NCBI GenBank assembly: GCA_947452675.1
Contig: CANGDL010000001.1
Span: 1 to 64,000 of the forward strand
DNA from: Microbacteriaceae bacterium
GTDB taxonomy: Bacteria > Actinomycetota > Actinomycetes > Actinomycetales > Microbacteriaceae
Direction of reading: 5' to 3'
Length of the DNA: 64,000 nt
Shown here piece after piece: positions 9,197 through 18,422 of the stretch. The first letter of the stretch is position 1; each line of letters begins with the position of its first letter. Below the pieces are notes generated by a model. That model was given only the letters and a program-made list of their open reading frames with translations, was not told where the DNA came from and made no database searches. The translations under genes were made by a program, and so were the position numbers.

Positions 9197-10036
9197 ATGG
9201 CAAAGGCAAACAAGGCCGCAACGGATTCGCGTTTCGCGAAGCCAAAGCCGCTGAGCTCGCATGGGCCGGCGCGCATTATCGCCATGTGTAACCAAAAGGG
9301 TGGCGTTGGAAAGACCACCACGAGCATCAACATGTCTGCAGCGCTCGCCGAGTACGGTCGCAAGGTTTTGCTTATCGACTATGACCCACAGGGCGCCTTG
9401 TCTGCAGGTCTAGGCGTGAATGCTCATGACGCAATCACCATATATGACCTGATGCTAGATCGAAAAATCGACCCGAAGACTGCCATCCAGCACACTGCCG
9501 TGCAAAACTTGGATGTCATCCCGGCGAACATTGAGCTTTCCGCTGCTGAGATGAAATTGGTTAACGAAATTGCCCGTGAGCAGATCTTGGCCAATATCCT
9601 CAGGAAGGTAGCCGACGATTACGACGTAATTGTCATTGACTGCCAGCCGTCACTCGGTCTACTTACCGTAAACGCACTTACGGCTGCGCACGGTGTAATC
9701 ATTCCACTTGCAAGCGAATTCTTTGCCCTTCGCGGCGTAGCAATCCTCGAGGACATCATCGGGAAGGTTCAGGAGGGGTTGAACCCTGCCCTTCAACTCG
9801 ACGGCATCCTTGCGACCATGTATGACGCTCGCACGCTTCACTCTCGTGAAGTGCTTGATCGCTTGCACGAAGCCTTTGGTCAAAAAGTATTCCGCAGCGT
9901 AATCAACCGAACTGTTAAGTTTCCAGATGCGACTGTGGCTCAGGCCCCGATTACTTCCTATGCGCCAGATTCTGATGCGGCCGAGGCCTACCGCACCGTC
10001 GCCCGTGAACTAGTGGATCGTGGCTGCGCCCCATAA
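9197..10036 (+). CDS. ParA-family ATPase next to scpAB
   Basis: 279 aa. A basic N-terminal tail of about 25 residues precedes the deviant Walker A motif [12 protein letters not shown] near 33-44, the DYDPQG motif and VIDCQPSLG. This is the ParA/Soj type that dimerises on ATP and binds DNA non-specifically. The scpA-linked paralogue (Rv1708 position) lacks an adjacent ParB, so it is probably not the oriC partition ATPase. A role with condensin-type ScpAB in chromosome organisation is inferred from the neighbours only. It overlaps scpA by 17 bases. Confidence 0.88.
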   Translation: MAKANKAATDSRFAKPKPLSSHGPARIIAMCNQKGGVGKTTTSINMSAALAEYGRKVLLIDYDPQGALSAGLGVNAHDAITIYDLMLDRKIDPKTAIQHTAVQNLDVIPANIELSAAEMKLVNEIAREQILANILRKVADDYDVIVIDCQPSLGLLTVNALTAAHGVIIPLASEFFALRGVAILEDIIGKVQEGLNPALQLDGILATMYDARTLHSREVLDRLHEAFGQKVFRSVINRTVKFPDATVAQAPITSYAPDSDAAEAYRTVARELVDRGCAP

Positions 10037-10847
10037 CCAAGACCTGGCTGAGGCGACCGAAAAAGCCAGCGGTTTCGCAGTCAGCCTAGGTAATTTTGAG
10101 GGGCCATTCGACCTGCTGCTTTCATTAATTTCGAAGCATGAAATGGACATTACCGAGATTTCGCTTAGCAAGGTAACCGATGAATTCATCTCGTACCTGA
10201 AGAGCCTCGACGATGACGAAGAGCTAGACCAAGCCAGTGAATTCCTGGTTATTGCAGCAACATTGCTTGACCTCAAGATTGCCGGTCTATTGCCGAAGGG
10301 CGAAGTAGTTGACGCGGAGGATGTGGCGCTTCTAGAGGCCCGTGACCTGTTGTTCGCGCGTTTGCTGCAATATCGCGCCTTCAAGGAAATCTCGAGCTGG
10401 TTCTCGACGGCACTTCAGATTGAAAGCAACCGCATCCCTCGCGAAGTGCAGATGGAAGAACGATTCCGCAAGCAAAAGCCGGAACTCGTCTGGACTCTTA
10501 GCCTTGCCGAGTTTTACCAGTTGTCCCAAGAGGTGCTGACACCGCGCGAGATTCCATCCGTAGGCTTGACTCACTTGCACGCGCCTAGGGTATCGATTCG
10601 CGAGCAGGCAGCCGAAGTGATTTCGCTTCTCAGAAAGGTCAGTCACCTGACTTTCAGGGATTTGATCGGGTCGGTTAAAGATCGAGGCATTGTCGTTGCT
10701 CGATTCCTGGCTGTTCTGGAACTCTATCGCTTAGCCGCAATCAGCTTCGAGCAGGTATCACCGCTTGGTGACCTGACATTAGCCTGGCGCGCCGAAAACT
10801 TTGATGATGAACAACTAGCCACACTTGGAGCAGACTATGACTCTTGA
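10020..10847 (+). CDS. scpA: segregation and condensation protein A (kleisin)
   Basis: 275 aa from a GTG that lies inside the end of the ParA-like gene. The N-terminal FEGPFDLLLSLISKHEMDI segment is the ScpA signature, followed by helices with acidic patches. The C-terminal winged-helix part, which binds the SMC ATPase head, spans about 200-260. ScpA bridges SMC heads and recruits ScpB. The overlaps on both sides indicate tight coupling of ParA-like, scpA and scpB. Confidence 0.93.
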   Translation: MAAPHNQDLAEATEKASGFAVSLGNFEGPFDLLLSLISKHEMDITEISLSKVTDEFISYLKSLDDDEELDQASEFLVIAATLLDLKIAGLLPKGEVVDAEDVALLEARDLLFARLLQYRAFKEISSWFSTALQIESNRIPREVQMEERFRKQKPELVWTLSLAEFYQLSQEVLTPREIPSVGLTHLHAPRVSIREQAAEVISLLRKVSHLTFRDLIGSVKDRGIVVARFLAVLELYRLAAISFEQVSPLGDLTLAWRAENFDDEQLATLGADYDS

Positions 10848-11397
10848 TGCCAACACCAGGGGAGCCCTCGAGGCAATCCTGATGATTACCGACGCGCCGG
10901 TTTCACTTGTGGCACTTGCCACTGCACTTGAATGCCCGGTGAAGGAAGTGCGCGACTCAGTATTAGCGCTGAAAGCCGAGTACGAGGGGCAGGATGGCTC
11001 TGCGCCGCGTGGCTTTGAACTTCGCGAAGTTGGTGGCGGGTGGCGAATTTTTGTGCGACAAGAATTCGATTGGGCCGTGCGCATGTTTATCTCAAACGAG
11101 AATCCAACGAAGCTGAGTCAAGCAGCCTTGGAGACTCTTGCTGTGATTGCCTATAAGCAGCCAATTTCTCGAGGTCAGATTGCCTCAATCCGTGCAGTAA
11201 ATGTTGATTCGGTTGTGCGCACGTTGCTCAGCCGCGGTCTCATCACGGAGCTTTACACCGATTCAGAAACCGGTGCCATTAATTACGGAACGAGCGAGCT
11301 CTTGCTAGAACTACTCGGCATCAACTCATTGGATGAGATGCCACTAATTAGCCCATACCTGCCAGATGCGAATAGCAACTTCGATGTCGAACTCTAA
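10837..11397 (+). CDS. scpB: segregation and condensation protein B
   Basis: 186 aa from the ATG at 10837, which has TTGGAG about six bases upstream; the track start (TTG 10825) is less likely. Two winged-helix domains are present, with the characteristic KLSQAALETLAVIAYKQPISR segment in the second. ScpB dimerises and binds ScpA in the SMC complex. The gene overlaps scpA by 11 bases and the pseudouridine synthase downstream by a few. Confidence 0.93.
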   Translation: MTLDANTRGALEAILMITDAPVSLVALATALECPVKEVRDSVLALKAEYEGQDGSAPRGFELREVGGGWRIFVRQEFDWAVRMFISNENPTKLSQAALETLAVIAYKQPISRGQIASIRAVNVDSVVRTLLSRGLITELYTDSETGAINYGTSELLLELLGINSLDEMPLISPYLPDANSNFDVEL

Positions 11398-12202
11398 CGA
11401 TGAAAACGCCTCAGGCGTAAGACTTCAGAAGGTCATGGCTGCAGCTGGCGTGGCATCTCGCCGCGTTTGTGAGGATTACATTACTCAGGGACGCGTGAAG
11501 GTTAATGGAAAACTTGTCACCGAACTTGGCACCCGAATTAACCCGGATGTGGATAAGGTCACAGTCGGTGGCACTCCTATTCAGCTGGACGCCTCCCGCG
11601 TCTACTTAGCCCTTAATAAGCCGTATGGTGTGGTCAGCTCGATGGCCGATGAAAATGGTCGCGGCGACCTAAGTCAGTTTGTGGTGGGCTACGACCGTGT
11701 ATTCAACGTTGGTCGCCTCGATGCAGAAACAACCGGGCTGATCATTATGACCAATGATGGTGAACTGGCACACAAGCTAGCTCACCCAAAGTTCGGTGTC
11801 ACAAAGACATACGTTGCGCGGGTCGAGGGAATCGTTACTCCGGCAACAATTCATAAGCTGCTAAGTGGCTTTGAGCTCGAAGATGGGCTCATCAAGGCTG
11901 ACAAAGCGCACATCGTGGACGTTTCGGGCAATGAGAGTCTGGTTGAGGTTGTCCTGCACTCTGGTCGCAATCGCATTGTGCGCCGCATGTTCGACTTCGT
12001 TGGACACCCGGTGCTAGGCCTGGTACGCCGCCAGTTTGGCCCGATTCAACTTGGTCCACTAAAAGAGGGTCGAGTTCGTGAACTCAGTAAAATAGAGGTT
12101 GGTGCGCTTCTTAAAGCCGCCGAAGGTGGAGTAGAAAGAGCTCCTCGTCCACGAGTCAAGCCAGGTAAGGCGGCTCCGGCAAAGAACAGTAAAAGGCGGT
12201 AG
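11384..12202 (+). CDS. rluB: 23S rRNA pseudouridine synthase, RluB/RsuA type
   Basis: 272 aa from the ATG at 11384; the ATG at 11366 is equally open and would add six residues, and neither has a good RBS. An S4 RNA-binding domain covers about 10-65 (VRLQKVMAAAGVASRR). The catalytic domain has NVGRLDAETTGLIIMTNDG with the catalytic Asp in RLDAETTG, and the late GRNRIVRRMF motif. It isomerises a uridine in 23S rRNA. A basic Lys/Arg/Pro tail ends the protein. The place after scpB is standard across Gram-positives. Confidence 0.9.
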   Translation: MSNSNDENASGVRLQKVMAAAGVASRRVCEDYITQGRVKVNGKLVTELGTRINPDVDKVTVGGTPIQLDASRVYLALNKPYGVVSSMADENGRGDLSQFVVGYDRVFNVGRLDAETTGLIIMTNDGELAHKLAHPKFGVTKTYVARVEGIVTPATIHKLLSGFELEDGLIKADKAHIVDVSGNESLVEVVLHSGRNRIVRRMFDFVGHPVLGLVRRQFGPIQLGPLKEGRVRELSKIEVGALLKAAEGGVERAPRPRVKPGKAAPAKNSKRR

Positions 12203-12204
12203 TC

Positions 12205-12567
12205 ATGACTCTAAGAGCGATTCGAGGCGCGATCCAACTTGACGTTGATGAGCGCGAGCACCTGCTGAAGTCAACTGCCGAGCTGTTGACGAAGATGTTG
12301 CATGCCAATGACATTGCAAATGGTCAGCTGATTAATATGTTTTTCACTGCAACCCCGGATCTTGTAAGCGAGTTTCCAGCCGTGGCCGCACGCGAACTTG
12401 GATTAGGTGACGTTCCGTTGATGTGTTTTGTCGAGATGGACGTAGCTAAGGCTCTTCCGCGAGTGATTCGCATCATGATCCAGGCGGACCTCGATGTTGC
12501 TCGGGCAGAAGTGCAGCACGTCTACTTGCGCGGAGCTACCGCGCTTCGTCAGGACATCGCACAGTGA
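12205..12567 (+). CDS. aroH: monofunctional chorismate mutase, AroH class
   Basis: 120 aa, the size of the Bacillus-type trimeric AroH fold. It begins with LRAIRGAI, where the first Arg of the active site lies, then shows ELLTKMLHAND and the late QHVYLRGATALR stretch with a Tyr and Arg typical of the family. It converts chorismate to prephenate. It sits three bases after the pseudouridine synthase and its TGA overlaps the tyrA GTG, so prephenate made here is next to the enzyme that uses it. Confidence 0.88.
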   Translation: MTLRAIRGAIQLDVDEREHLLKSTAELLTKMLHANDIANGQLINMFFTATPDLVSEFPAVAARELGLGDVPLMCFVEMDVAKALPRVIRIMIQADLDVARAEVQHVYLRGATALRQDIAQ

Positions 12568-13658
12568 CCTCAGAGGCCGTTGCACGCACAAAAGGACCTG
12601 TTCGAATTGTCGGCACAGGGCTACTTGGCACGAGCATCGGCCTAGCGCTAACCAAACTTGGAGTTGAGGTTCTTCTCGAGGACGCCTCACCCGCGAACCT
12701 CAAATTGGCTGCAGATTATGGTGCTGGTCGACCAGCGGAAGCCAGCGACCAACCGAAGGTAATTGTTGTTTGTGTTCCGCCAGACGTCACCTCGGCCGTC
12801 GTTCAAAGAGAGCTTGATGAATTTCCTAAAGCAGTAGTCACGGATGTCGCGAGCGTGAAATCGCAAGTGCTCGAAGAGCTTCGAGATTGCTCCGCTGATT
12901 TAACTCGCTATGTTGGCTCTCACCCGATGGCGGGTCGAGAACGCGGGGGAGCCATATCTGGCCGCGCAGATCTATTTGTCGGCCGCCCTTGGGTCATTTC
13001 GGCTGCCCCAGAAAGCTCTCTTGCCGCTATCGCCGCCGTCGAGGACCTAGCGATTGATCTCGGTTCAGCACCGCTCAAGGTGTCAGCTAACGAGCATGAT
13101 CGTGCTGTGGCACTTGTTTCACACGTGCCGCAACTCGTCGCAAGCCTTCTTGCGGCGCGCTTGATTGCTGCTGAGGGGTCAGATGTGTCGCTTGCCGGCC
13201 AGGGGCTTCGCGATACCACTCGCATCGCTGCAAGCGACCCAAAACTTTGGACTCAAATCTTGGCGGCGAATTCCTCTGAAGTAGCGCCTGTGCTTAAGGC
13301 TTTCGAAGCAGATGTGCATGCTGTAGTTGAATCACTTGAGAACCTTGGCATGCCAGGTTCGCTGGCTCAGATAAGCCGAGCGCTTGAAGCCGGAAACCGT
13401 GGGATCGAGCGAATCCCCGGAAAACATGGCACCAAGCAGACGACTTATGCGCAGGTCATCGTAATGATTGCCGACAAGCCAGGAGAGCTGGGTCGTCTTT
13501 TCAACGAGGTCGGCGATGTGGGCGTAAACATCGAAGAGCTAAAACTTGAACATTCGCCAAGCTCGCCGATCGGTTTAGTTGAGCTCTATGTCCTCCCTGC
13601 GGTTGAAAAGAAATTAATCACCGACCTTGAATCTCGTGGCTGGAAAATTGCCGGATGA
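12564..13658 (+). CDS. tyrA: prephenate dehydrogenase with C-terminal ACT domain
   Basis: 364 aa, GTG start overlapping the aroH stop (GTGA). NAD(P)-binding residues GTGLLGTSIGLAL lie near 17-29. The SHPMAGRERGG motif with the catalytic His lies near 119. A helical dimerisation region follows. The last 75 residues (from about 290, AQVIVMIADKPGELGRLF) form an ACT domain, the usual site for feedback by tyrosine. The product is 4-hydroxyphenylpyruvate. Linkage to AroH gives a tyrosine branch module. Confidence 0.93.
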   Translation: MTSEAVARTKGPVRIVGTGLLGTSIGLALTKLGVEVLLEDASPANLKLAADYGAGRPAEASDQPKVIVVCVPPDVTSAVVQRELDEFPKAVVTDVASVKSQVLEELRDCSADLTRYVGSHPMAGRERGGAISGRADLFVGRPWVISAAPESSLAAIAAVEDLAIDLGSAPLKVSANEHDRAVALVSHVPQLVASLLAARLIAAEGSDVSLAGQGLRDTTRIAASDPKLWTQILAANSSEVAPVLKAFEADVHAVVESLENLGMPGSLAQISRALEAGNRGIERIPGKHGTKQTTYAQVIVMIADKPGELGRLFNEVGDVGVNIEELKLEHSPSSPIGLVELYVLPAVEKKLITDLESRGWKIAG

Positions 13659-14335
13659 GTCAATTTCTCGTTGCGATTGATGGTCCCGCAGGATCGGGTA
13701 AATCGAGTGTCTCCAAGCAGGTTGCTCGTGAACTGGGTTTTGGTTACCTCGACACCGGAGCTGCCTATCGAGCACTAGCTTGGTCCGTGCAGAATCTTGA
13801 AAACTTTGGTCTGGAGCTTCTGCCTGCAAAAGACTTGGCGGCAGATTTCGACTACAAGATATCGCTGGACCCAGATGATTATTGGGTTCGTGTTGGAAAC
13901 CACGAACTAACCGCCGCCATTCGCACGAGCGAAGTTGCCGAATCCGTTTCTTCCGTTGCCCGCATCCCAGAGGTTCGAGTCTTCATGAAAGATTTGACCC
14001 GTGACCTCGTTGCCAAGTCTTCCTATCCGGGAGTTGTGGTCGAGGGGCGAGACATCACGACCGTCGTTGCACCTGACGCAGAAATAAAAATTCTCCTAAC
14101 TGCCAGTGAAGCGGTTAGACTTAAGAGACGCTCAGCGGAGCTTTCCGAAGCCACCGCTGCAAGCGTCAAGCGTCAAGTTTCAGAACGTGACGCCAGCGAC
14201 TCAAAGGTCGTTGACTTTATGACTCCCGCACCGGGTGTCCAACTCGTGGATTCTTCTGATCTCAATTTTGAACAGACAGTTAATGCTGTCGTTTCATTGA
14301 TTGAGCAGTCTGGGTCTACTAAGGAATCCAAATGA
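13655..14335 (+). CDS. cmk: cytidylate kinase
   Basis: 226 aa. P-loop [14 protein letters not shown] at 9-22, then the [13 protein letters not shown] segment that binds CMP, and [12 protein letters not shown]. The enzyme phosphorylates CMP/dCMP. Start ATG overlaps the tyrA TGA and the stop overlaps the der ATG, both as ATGA, so tyrA-cmk-der look like one translationally coupled unit. Confidence 0.95.
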   Translation: MSQFLVAIDGPAGSGKSSVSKQVARELGFGYLDTGAAYRALAWSVQNLENFGLELLPAKDLAADFDYKISLDPDDYWVRVGNHELTAAIRTSEVAESVSSVARIPEVRVFMKDLTRDLVAKSSYPGVVVEGRDITTVVAPDAEIKILLTASEAVRLKRRSAELSEATAASVKRQVSERDASDSKVVDFMTPAPGVQLVDSSDLNFEQTVNAVVSLIEQSGSTKESK

Positions 14336-15882
14336 TTGAAGAAGAATTCGACGACCTAGATGGCGACGAAGTCGAAGTTGAGTACGTAGCCATTGATCCG
14401 GCTGATAAAGACTTCATTGAGCGACTCAAGAACATGAGCACCGATGAAGAAGAGAACCGCGCTCGAATTTTGCGCTCGGGTCTTGAAGACTATGACCTCG
14501 AAGACGATGACTTTGAACTCATCGAGAGTGAACTCGACTTCTCAGATGGCCCCGTCTACCTACCGGCGTTGCCAGTTTTGGCGATCGTGGGGCGACCAAA
14601 CGTTGGAAAGTCAGCGCTGGTAAACCGAATTCTCGGACGACGTGAAGCCGTAGTCGAAGATAAGCCTGGTGTAACCCGCGACAGAGTGTCATACAAGGCC
14701 GAATGGAATGAACGAAAATTCACTCTCGTAGACACTGGTGGCTGGGAGCCCGACGCCAAAGGCATTGATAAGTCGGTTGCTCTGCAGGCTGAAATCGCCA
14801 TTGAGCTTTCGGATGCTGTGCTTTTCGTTGTAGACGCTATGGTTGGTGCCACAGGATCCGATGAGCGAGTCGTAAAGTTGCTTCGCGCTTCAGGCAAGCC
14901 CGTGATCCTTGTTGCCAACAAGATCGATGACGCGCGCCAGGAACCAGAAGCCGCAGCTCTTTGGTCGCTTGGTCTAGGTGAACCTCACCCGGTCTCAGCG
15001 GTGCACGGTAGGGGCGTAGCCGACCTGTTGGATGCAGCAATGGCTGTATTACCAAAGGTCTCTGGTGTCGCCAAGGAAGAATTCGGCGGACCTCGTCGAG
15101 TGGCGCTAATTGGGCGTCCTAACGTCGGTAAGTCTTCACTCTTGAACAAGGCTGTTGGCTCGGAACGTGCCGTGGTCAACGACCTCGCCGGTACAACCCG
15201 CGATCCAATTGATGAGCAGGTAGAACTTGGCGGTAAGGTTTGGCGCTTCGTCGATACCGCAGGAATTCGCCGCCGTCTTCACCTGGCCCAAGGCGCGGAC
15301 TTCTATGCTTCTCTCCGCACCGCTGCAGCGCTCGAACGCGCCGAAGTTGCCGTCGTTCTGTTTGACGTTACTCAGCCTATTAGCGAGGCAGACATTCGAA
15401 TTGTTGACATGGCTCTTGAATCGGGCCGAGCGCTCGTGCTTGCATTCAACAAGTGGGATGAACTTGATGACGAACGTCGTCGCTACCTTGAGCGTGAGAT
15501 CGAGCAGGACCTAGCGCACGTCGACTGGGCGCCTAGGGTAAACATCTCGGCAAAGACCGGCCGCCACCTTGAAAAACTCGTACCTGCATTGGAAGTTGCC
15601 CTCGACTCATGGGATCAGAGAATTCCAACTGGAAAGCTGAATGCCTTCATCCAGGAACTGACCATGGAGACACCTCACCCGGTTCGCGGCGGAAAGCAGC
15701 CTCGAATCCTGTTTGCAACTCAGGCCGGTAGCCGACCACCTAAGTTTGTTCTTTTCACTACCGGTTTCCTAGATCCTGGTTACCGTCGTTTCATTCAACG
15801 TCGCCTTCGTGAGACTTACGGTTTCGAAGGAACCCCGATTGAGGTTGGAATGCGTGTGCGCGAAAAGCGCAAGCGCACCTAA
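14332..15882 (+). CDS. der: ribosome-assembly GTPase Der (EngA)
   Basis: 516 aa. A strongly acidic N-terminal extension of about 80 residues, typical of actinobacterial Der, precedes two GTPase domains, each with GRPNVGKS (about 86 and 260), a DTGGW or DTAGI switch and an NK(I/W)D base-recognition motif. A KH-like domain closes the chain. Der acts in 50S subunit maturation. Length exceeds the E. coli protein because of the acidic extension, whose role is unknown. Confidence 0.95.
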   Translation: MIEEEFDDLDGDEVEVEYVAIDPADKDFIERLKNMSTDEEENRARILRSGLEDYDLEDDDFELIESELDFSDGPVYLPALPVLAIVGRPNVGKSALVNRILGRREAVVEDKPGVTRDRVSYKAEWNERKFTLVDTGGWEPDAKGIDKSVALQAEIAIELSDAVLFVVDAMVGATGSDERVVKLLRASGKPVILVANKIDDARQEPEAAALWSLGLGEPHPVSAVHGRGVADLLDAAMAVLPKVSGVAKEEFGGPRRVALIGRPNVGKSSLLNKAVGSERAVVNDLAGTTRDPIDEQVELGGKVWRFVDTAGIRRRLHLAQGADFYASLRTAAALERAEVAVVLFDVTQPISEADIRIVDMALESGRALVLAFNKWDELDDERRRYLEREIEQDLAHVDWAPRVNISAKTGRHLEKLVPALEVALDSWDQRIPTGKLNAFIQELTMETPHPVRGGKQPRILFATQAGSRPPKFVLFTTGFLDPGYRRFIQRRLRETYGFEGTPIEVGMRVREKRKRT

Positions 15883-15887
15883 GCCAG

Positions 15888-15900
15888 TAGTATCAGCAAT
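15888..15900 (+). promoter_or_regulatory. -10 element seven bases before the phosphatidyltransferase ATG
   Basis: TAGTAT at 15888-15893 is followed by seven bases and the ATG at 15901. No Shine-Dalgarno lies upstream of that ATG. This fits a leaderless transcript starting at the ATG. Confidence 0.45.
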
Positions 15901-16497
15901 ATGGCCACCCAAATGAACCTGAGCATCAGGCAGCAGTTTTTCACTGTGCCTAACTTGCTCAGCATGCTTCGCCTGGCCCTGGTTCCGGTGTTCCTGGTTC
16001 TGCTAATCAACGAGAAGTTCATTCTGGCTATTTGCACATTGGCGCTGGCTAGCTTGACCGATTTTCTTGACGGCTACTTGGCTCGCAGGTGGAATCAAAT
16101 TACTCGACTTGGGCAACTTTTGGATCCTGCCGCCGATCGACTCTACATATTCTCGACCTTGGTTGGTTTGGCCTTCATCGGCCAGATTCCTACCTGGATT
16201 GTTGTCGTGATTTTCGCCAGGGACGCCATGCTCGCGGTTGCGTATGTGGTGTTGGCCAATTTTGGTTTTGGGCCGCTGCCGGTGCATTATTTGGGCAAAA
16301 CAGCTACGTTTGCATTGCTTTACTCCTTCCCGTTGCTTCTGATGGCGAAAATTTGGACCACGGCAGCGCCAGCACTCATGCCATTGGCCTGGGCATTTGC
16401 TTTATGGGGTGTAGGCCTGTATTGGTGGGCAGGTTTCGTTTATTTACGTCAGGTTCGTGAAGTGGTTAAAAACAACCCTCAGGATTCACTAGGCTAG
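15901..16497 (+). CDS. CDP-alcohol phosphatidyltransferase (PgsA/cardiolipin synthase type)
   Basis: 198 aa membrane protein with several hydrophobic segments. The family signature is complete: DFLDGYLARRWNQITRLGQ followed by LLDPAADR, i.e. D-x2-DG-x2-AR-x8-G-x3-D-x3-D. The active site transfers a phosphatidyl group from CDP-diacylglycerol to an alcohol, most likely glycerol 3-phosphate or phosphatidylglycerol. The next gene upstream of garA in mycobacteria is also a phosphatidyltransferase-like protein. The exact acceptor cannot be read. Confidence 0.88.
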   Translation: MATQMNLSIRQQFFTVPNLLSMLRLALVPVFLVLLINEKFILAICTLALASLTDFLDGYLARRWNQITRLGQLLDPAADRLYIFSTLVGLAFIGQIPTWIVVVIFARDAMLAVAYVVLANFGFGPLPVHYLGKTATFALLYSFPLLLMAKIWTTAAPALMPLAWAFALWGVGLYWWAGFVYLRQVREVVKNNPQDSLG

Positions 16498-16517
16498 AAG
16501 TCTAAATAGGAGTGGGG
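16490..16517 (+). promoter_or_regulatory. putative garA promoter -10 and RBS
   Basis: TAGGCT at 16490-16495 overlaps the end of the upstream gene and precedes a leader of about 20-25 bases with a G-rich AGGAGTGGGG ahead of the ATG pair at 16521/16524. This would give garA-ftsR their own start in addition to read-through. Confidence 0.35.
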
Positions 16518-16520
16518 TGA

Positions 16521-16976
16521 ATGATGGATTTTGCAGATTCGAACGCAGCTGGGGCGCCAGATGAGGTTCAATCAACCTTGCGTTTTAGCGAAGACTTGCT
16601 TGCTGAATTCGGCTCAGACCTGAGCCGCGAAGAGCAGCTCGCCATTGAAGCACTTCCGTCGGGAAGCGCACTCCTGATCGTAAAGAGAGGCCCAAACGCA
16701 GGGGCCAGATTCTTGCTTGACCAAGACTTGACATCTGTTGGGCGACACCCAAATGCCGACATTTTCTTGGATGATGTGACTGTTTCGCGTCGTCACGCAG
16801 AGTTTGCTCGAGAGGGCAGCAAATTCACCGTTCGTGACTTGGCATCGCTAAACGGAACGTATTTCGACGGAGCCCGCATCGACGTGGTTCACGTCACAGA
16901 TGGCTCTGAGGTTCAGATTGGCAAGTTTCGCCTAACTTTCTTCGCGTCGCGCGCCGATTCGCCGCAGGGGGCCTAA
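16521..16976 (+). CDS. garA: FHA-domain regulator GarA/OdhI homologue
   Basis: 151 aa. A disordered N-terminal tail (1-50) precedes a FHA domain (about 52-145) with SVGRHPNADI, VSRRHAEF and LNGTY, the Arg, Ser and Asn contacts for phosphothreonine. In mycobacteria and corynebacteria the protein inhibits 2-oxoglutarate dehydrogenase and switches off when a kinase phosphorylates the N-terminal ETT motif. Here the corresponding stretch reads VQSTLRFSEDLL, so only one Thr (about residue 19) remains and the first Thr is Ser. Start could be either of two adjacent ATGs. It overlaps ftsR by one base. Confidence 0.9.
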   Translation: MMDFADSNAAGAPDEVQSTLRFSEDLLAEFGSDLSREEQLAIEALPSGSALLIVKRGPNAGARFLLDQDLTSVGRHPNADIFLDDVTVSRRHAEFAREGSKFTVRDLASLNGTYFDGARIDVVHVTDGSEVQIGKFRLTFFASRADSPQGA

Positions 16977-17680
16977 TGGCCGCGGCAACAGCAGCGAACC
17001 TCTTTGAGGCGCGCCAATCAAAGCTTTTCAATATCGGCCATGTGCTAGCCGAACTTAACAAGGATTTCCAAGACCTAAGCCCATCGAAGCTTCGTTTTCT
17101 TGAAGAGCAGGGCCTTGTCTCTCCGCAGAGAACTACGTCAGGCTACCGAAAGTTCACTCAGCTTGACATTGAGCGAATTCGCATCGTCCTCGAATTGCAG
17201 CGCGACCAGTACCTCCCTTTGAAGGTGATTCGGGCATACCTGGCCGACCTAGATGAGGGCAAGCAACCGAGTTTGCCAAGCGGCGCCTCGGTAAACCCTC
17301 AACATTTGCGCCAGGCTCGAACCAAATCATTCAGCAAGATTGAGCTAACTGCGGAAACTGCAATCACGGATGCCCTGATTGCCGAAGCTCAAGATGTGAA
17401 CCTCATCGGTTCGGAACCATTCGATTCAAAGGATGTGGAAATCGCTCGCGCGATTGTTCACTTGCAGCGATTTGGCATCGCACCGCGTCACCTGCGTGGC
17501 TTGAAAGCCTCGGCGGATCGAGAGATTGGGATCATTGAGGGTGTCGTAGCGCCGGTCTTGAGCAAGAATGACACAGCAAACCGCTCGAGAGCCGCTCATT
17601 ACGCCGCTGAAATTGAGAATCAATTTGCCAGCATCCGCGCCGAGCTCATTCGCTCGGTTATTGGCAAAATCGACGCTTAA
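16976..17680 (+). CDS. ftsR: MerR-family regulator FtsR
   Basis: 234 aa. The N-terminal helix-turn-helix reads FNIGHVLAELNKDFQDLSPSKLRFLEEQGLVSPQRTTSGYRKF, i.e. the MerR fold with a longer first turn. A dimerisation coil and a C-terminal effector-like region follow. The homologue in Corynebacterium glutamicum, FtsR, activates ftsZ; Rv1828 is the mycobacterial counterpart next to garA. ftsZ lies 29 kb downstream in this window, so regulation in trans is plausible but not shown. No metal-binding Cys cluster is visible. Confidence 0.85.
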   Translation: MAAATAANLFEARQSKLFNIGHVLAELNKDFQDLSPSKLRFLEEQGLVSPQRTTSGYRKFTQLDIERIRIVLELQRDQYLPLKVIRAYLADLDEGKQPSLPSGASVNPQHLRQARTKSFSKIELTAETAITDALIAEAQDVNLIGSEPFDSKDVEIARAIVHLQRFGIAPRHLRGLKASADREIGIIEGVVAPVLSKNDTANRSRAAHYAAEIENQFASIRAELIRSVIGKIDA

Positions 17681-17795
17681 AAACCGCTTCAGGCGGCGCG
17701 ACACGCCGTAACCGAAAATTAACCTTGATAAGTGCTCTTTAGCTACAACAATTAAACCTGTACTTGAACGTTGGACTTAGCTGAAAGGAGCCGAC

Positions 17796-18344
17796 ATGGA
17801 CACCCCTCGTGACGGCGACGAAGCCAGCTATTCTCGCGGAATGTTGTTCACCGATGGTTTGCCATCGAACGACCCTAATGTTGGTTACCGCGGAACGTCA
17901 GCGGCAACTGCCTGCGGCATTACCTACCGCCAACTAGATTATTGGGACCGCACCGGGCTAGTTCAACCAAGCGTCCGTGGAGCTCATGGTTCAGGCTCAC
18001 AGCGCCTCTATGCATTCCGAGACATCTTGGTTCTAAAACTTGTCAAGCGACTTCTCGACACCGGCGTATCGCTCCAGCAGATTCGCATCGCCGTAGATCA
18101 GCTACGAGCCGCCGGCATCAACGATTTGGCATCAATCACGCTTATGTCTGATGGCGCTCGCGTTTACCTCTGCACCACCCAGGATGAAGTCATGGACCTC
18201 CTAGGTCGCGGGCAAGGTGTCTTCGGAATTGCAATCGGTCGTGTTCTGCGCGAAGTCGAGGCAAGTTTGGTCAACATGAAGGAAAGTCACGTTGACGACA
18301 TGGATGAACTGGCCGCTCGCCGCATCAATCGCAAGGCCGTCTAA
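17796..18344 (+). CDS. second MerR-family regulator (Rv1830-like)
   Basis: 182 aa. RBS AAAGGAG precedes the ATG by a few bases. The N-terminal MerR helix-turn-helix reads GITYRQLDYWDRTGLVQPSVRGAHGSGSQRLYAFRDILVLKLVKRLLDTGVSLQQI. The C-terminal 80 residues are a conserved actinobacterial extension without known ligand. In mycobacteria the order is garA, MerR, bifunctional nuclease, MerR; here the nuclease gene is absent and only 115 bases separate the two regulators. Confidence 0.85.
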   Translation: MDTPRDGDEASYSRGMLFTDGLPSNDPNVGYRGTSAATACGITYRQLDYWDRTGLVQPSVRGAHGSGSQRLYAFRDILVLKLVKRLLDTGVSLQQIRIAVDQLRAAGINDLASITLMSDGARVYLCTTQDEVMDLLGRGQGVFGIAIGRVLREVEASLVNMKESHVDDMDELAARRINRKAV

Positions 18345-18410
18345 CCACGCCCAAAGCGTAACCCCGCGTTACATCTATGTTTCCGACCCGTCCCCGAAGC
18401 ATTTTTTCGG

Positions 18411-18422
18411 TAGAATTACCTA
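18411..18422 (+). promoter_or_regulatory. -10 element six bases before the pyc start codon
   Basis: TAGAAT at 18411-18416, six bases, then ATG at 18423. No Shine-Dalgarno sequence lies between, so pyc mRNA is probably leaderless. TAGAAT is a near-consensus sigma-A -10. Confidence 0.55.
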
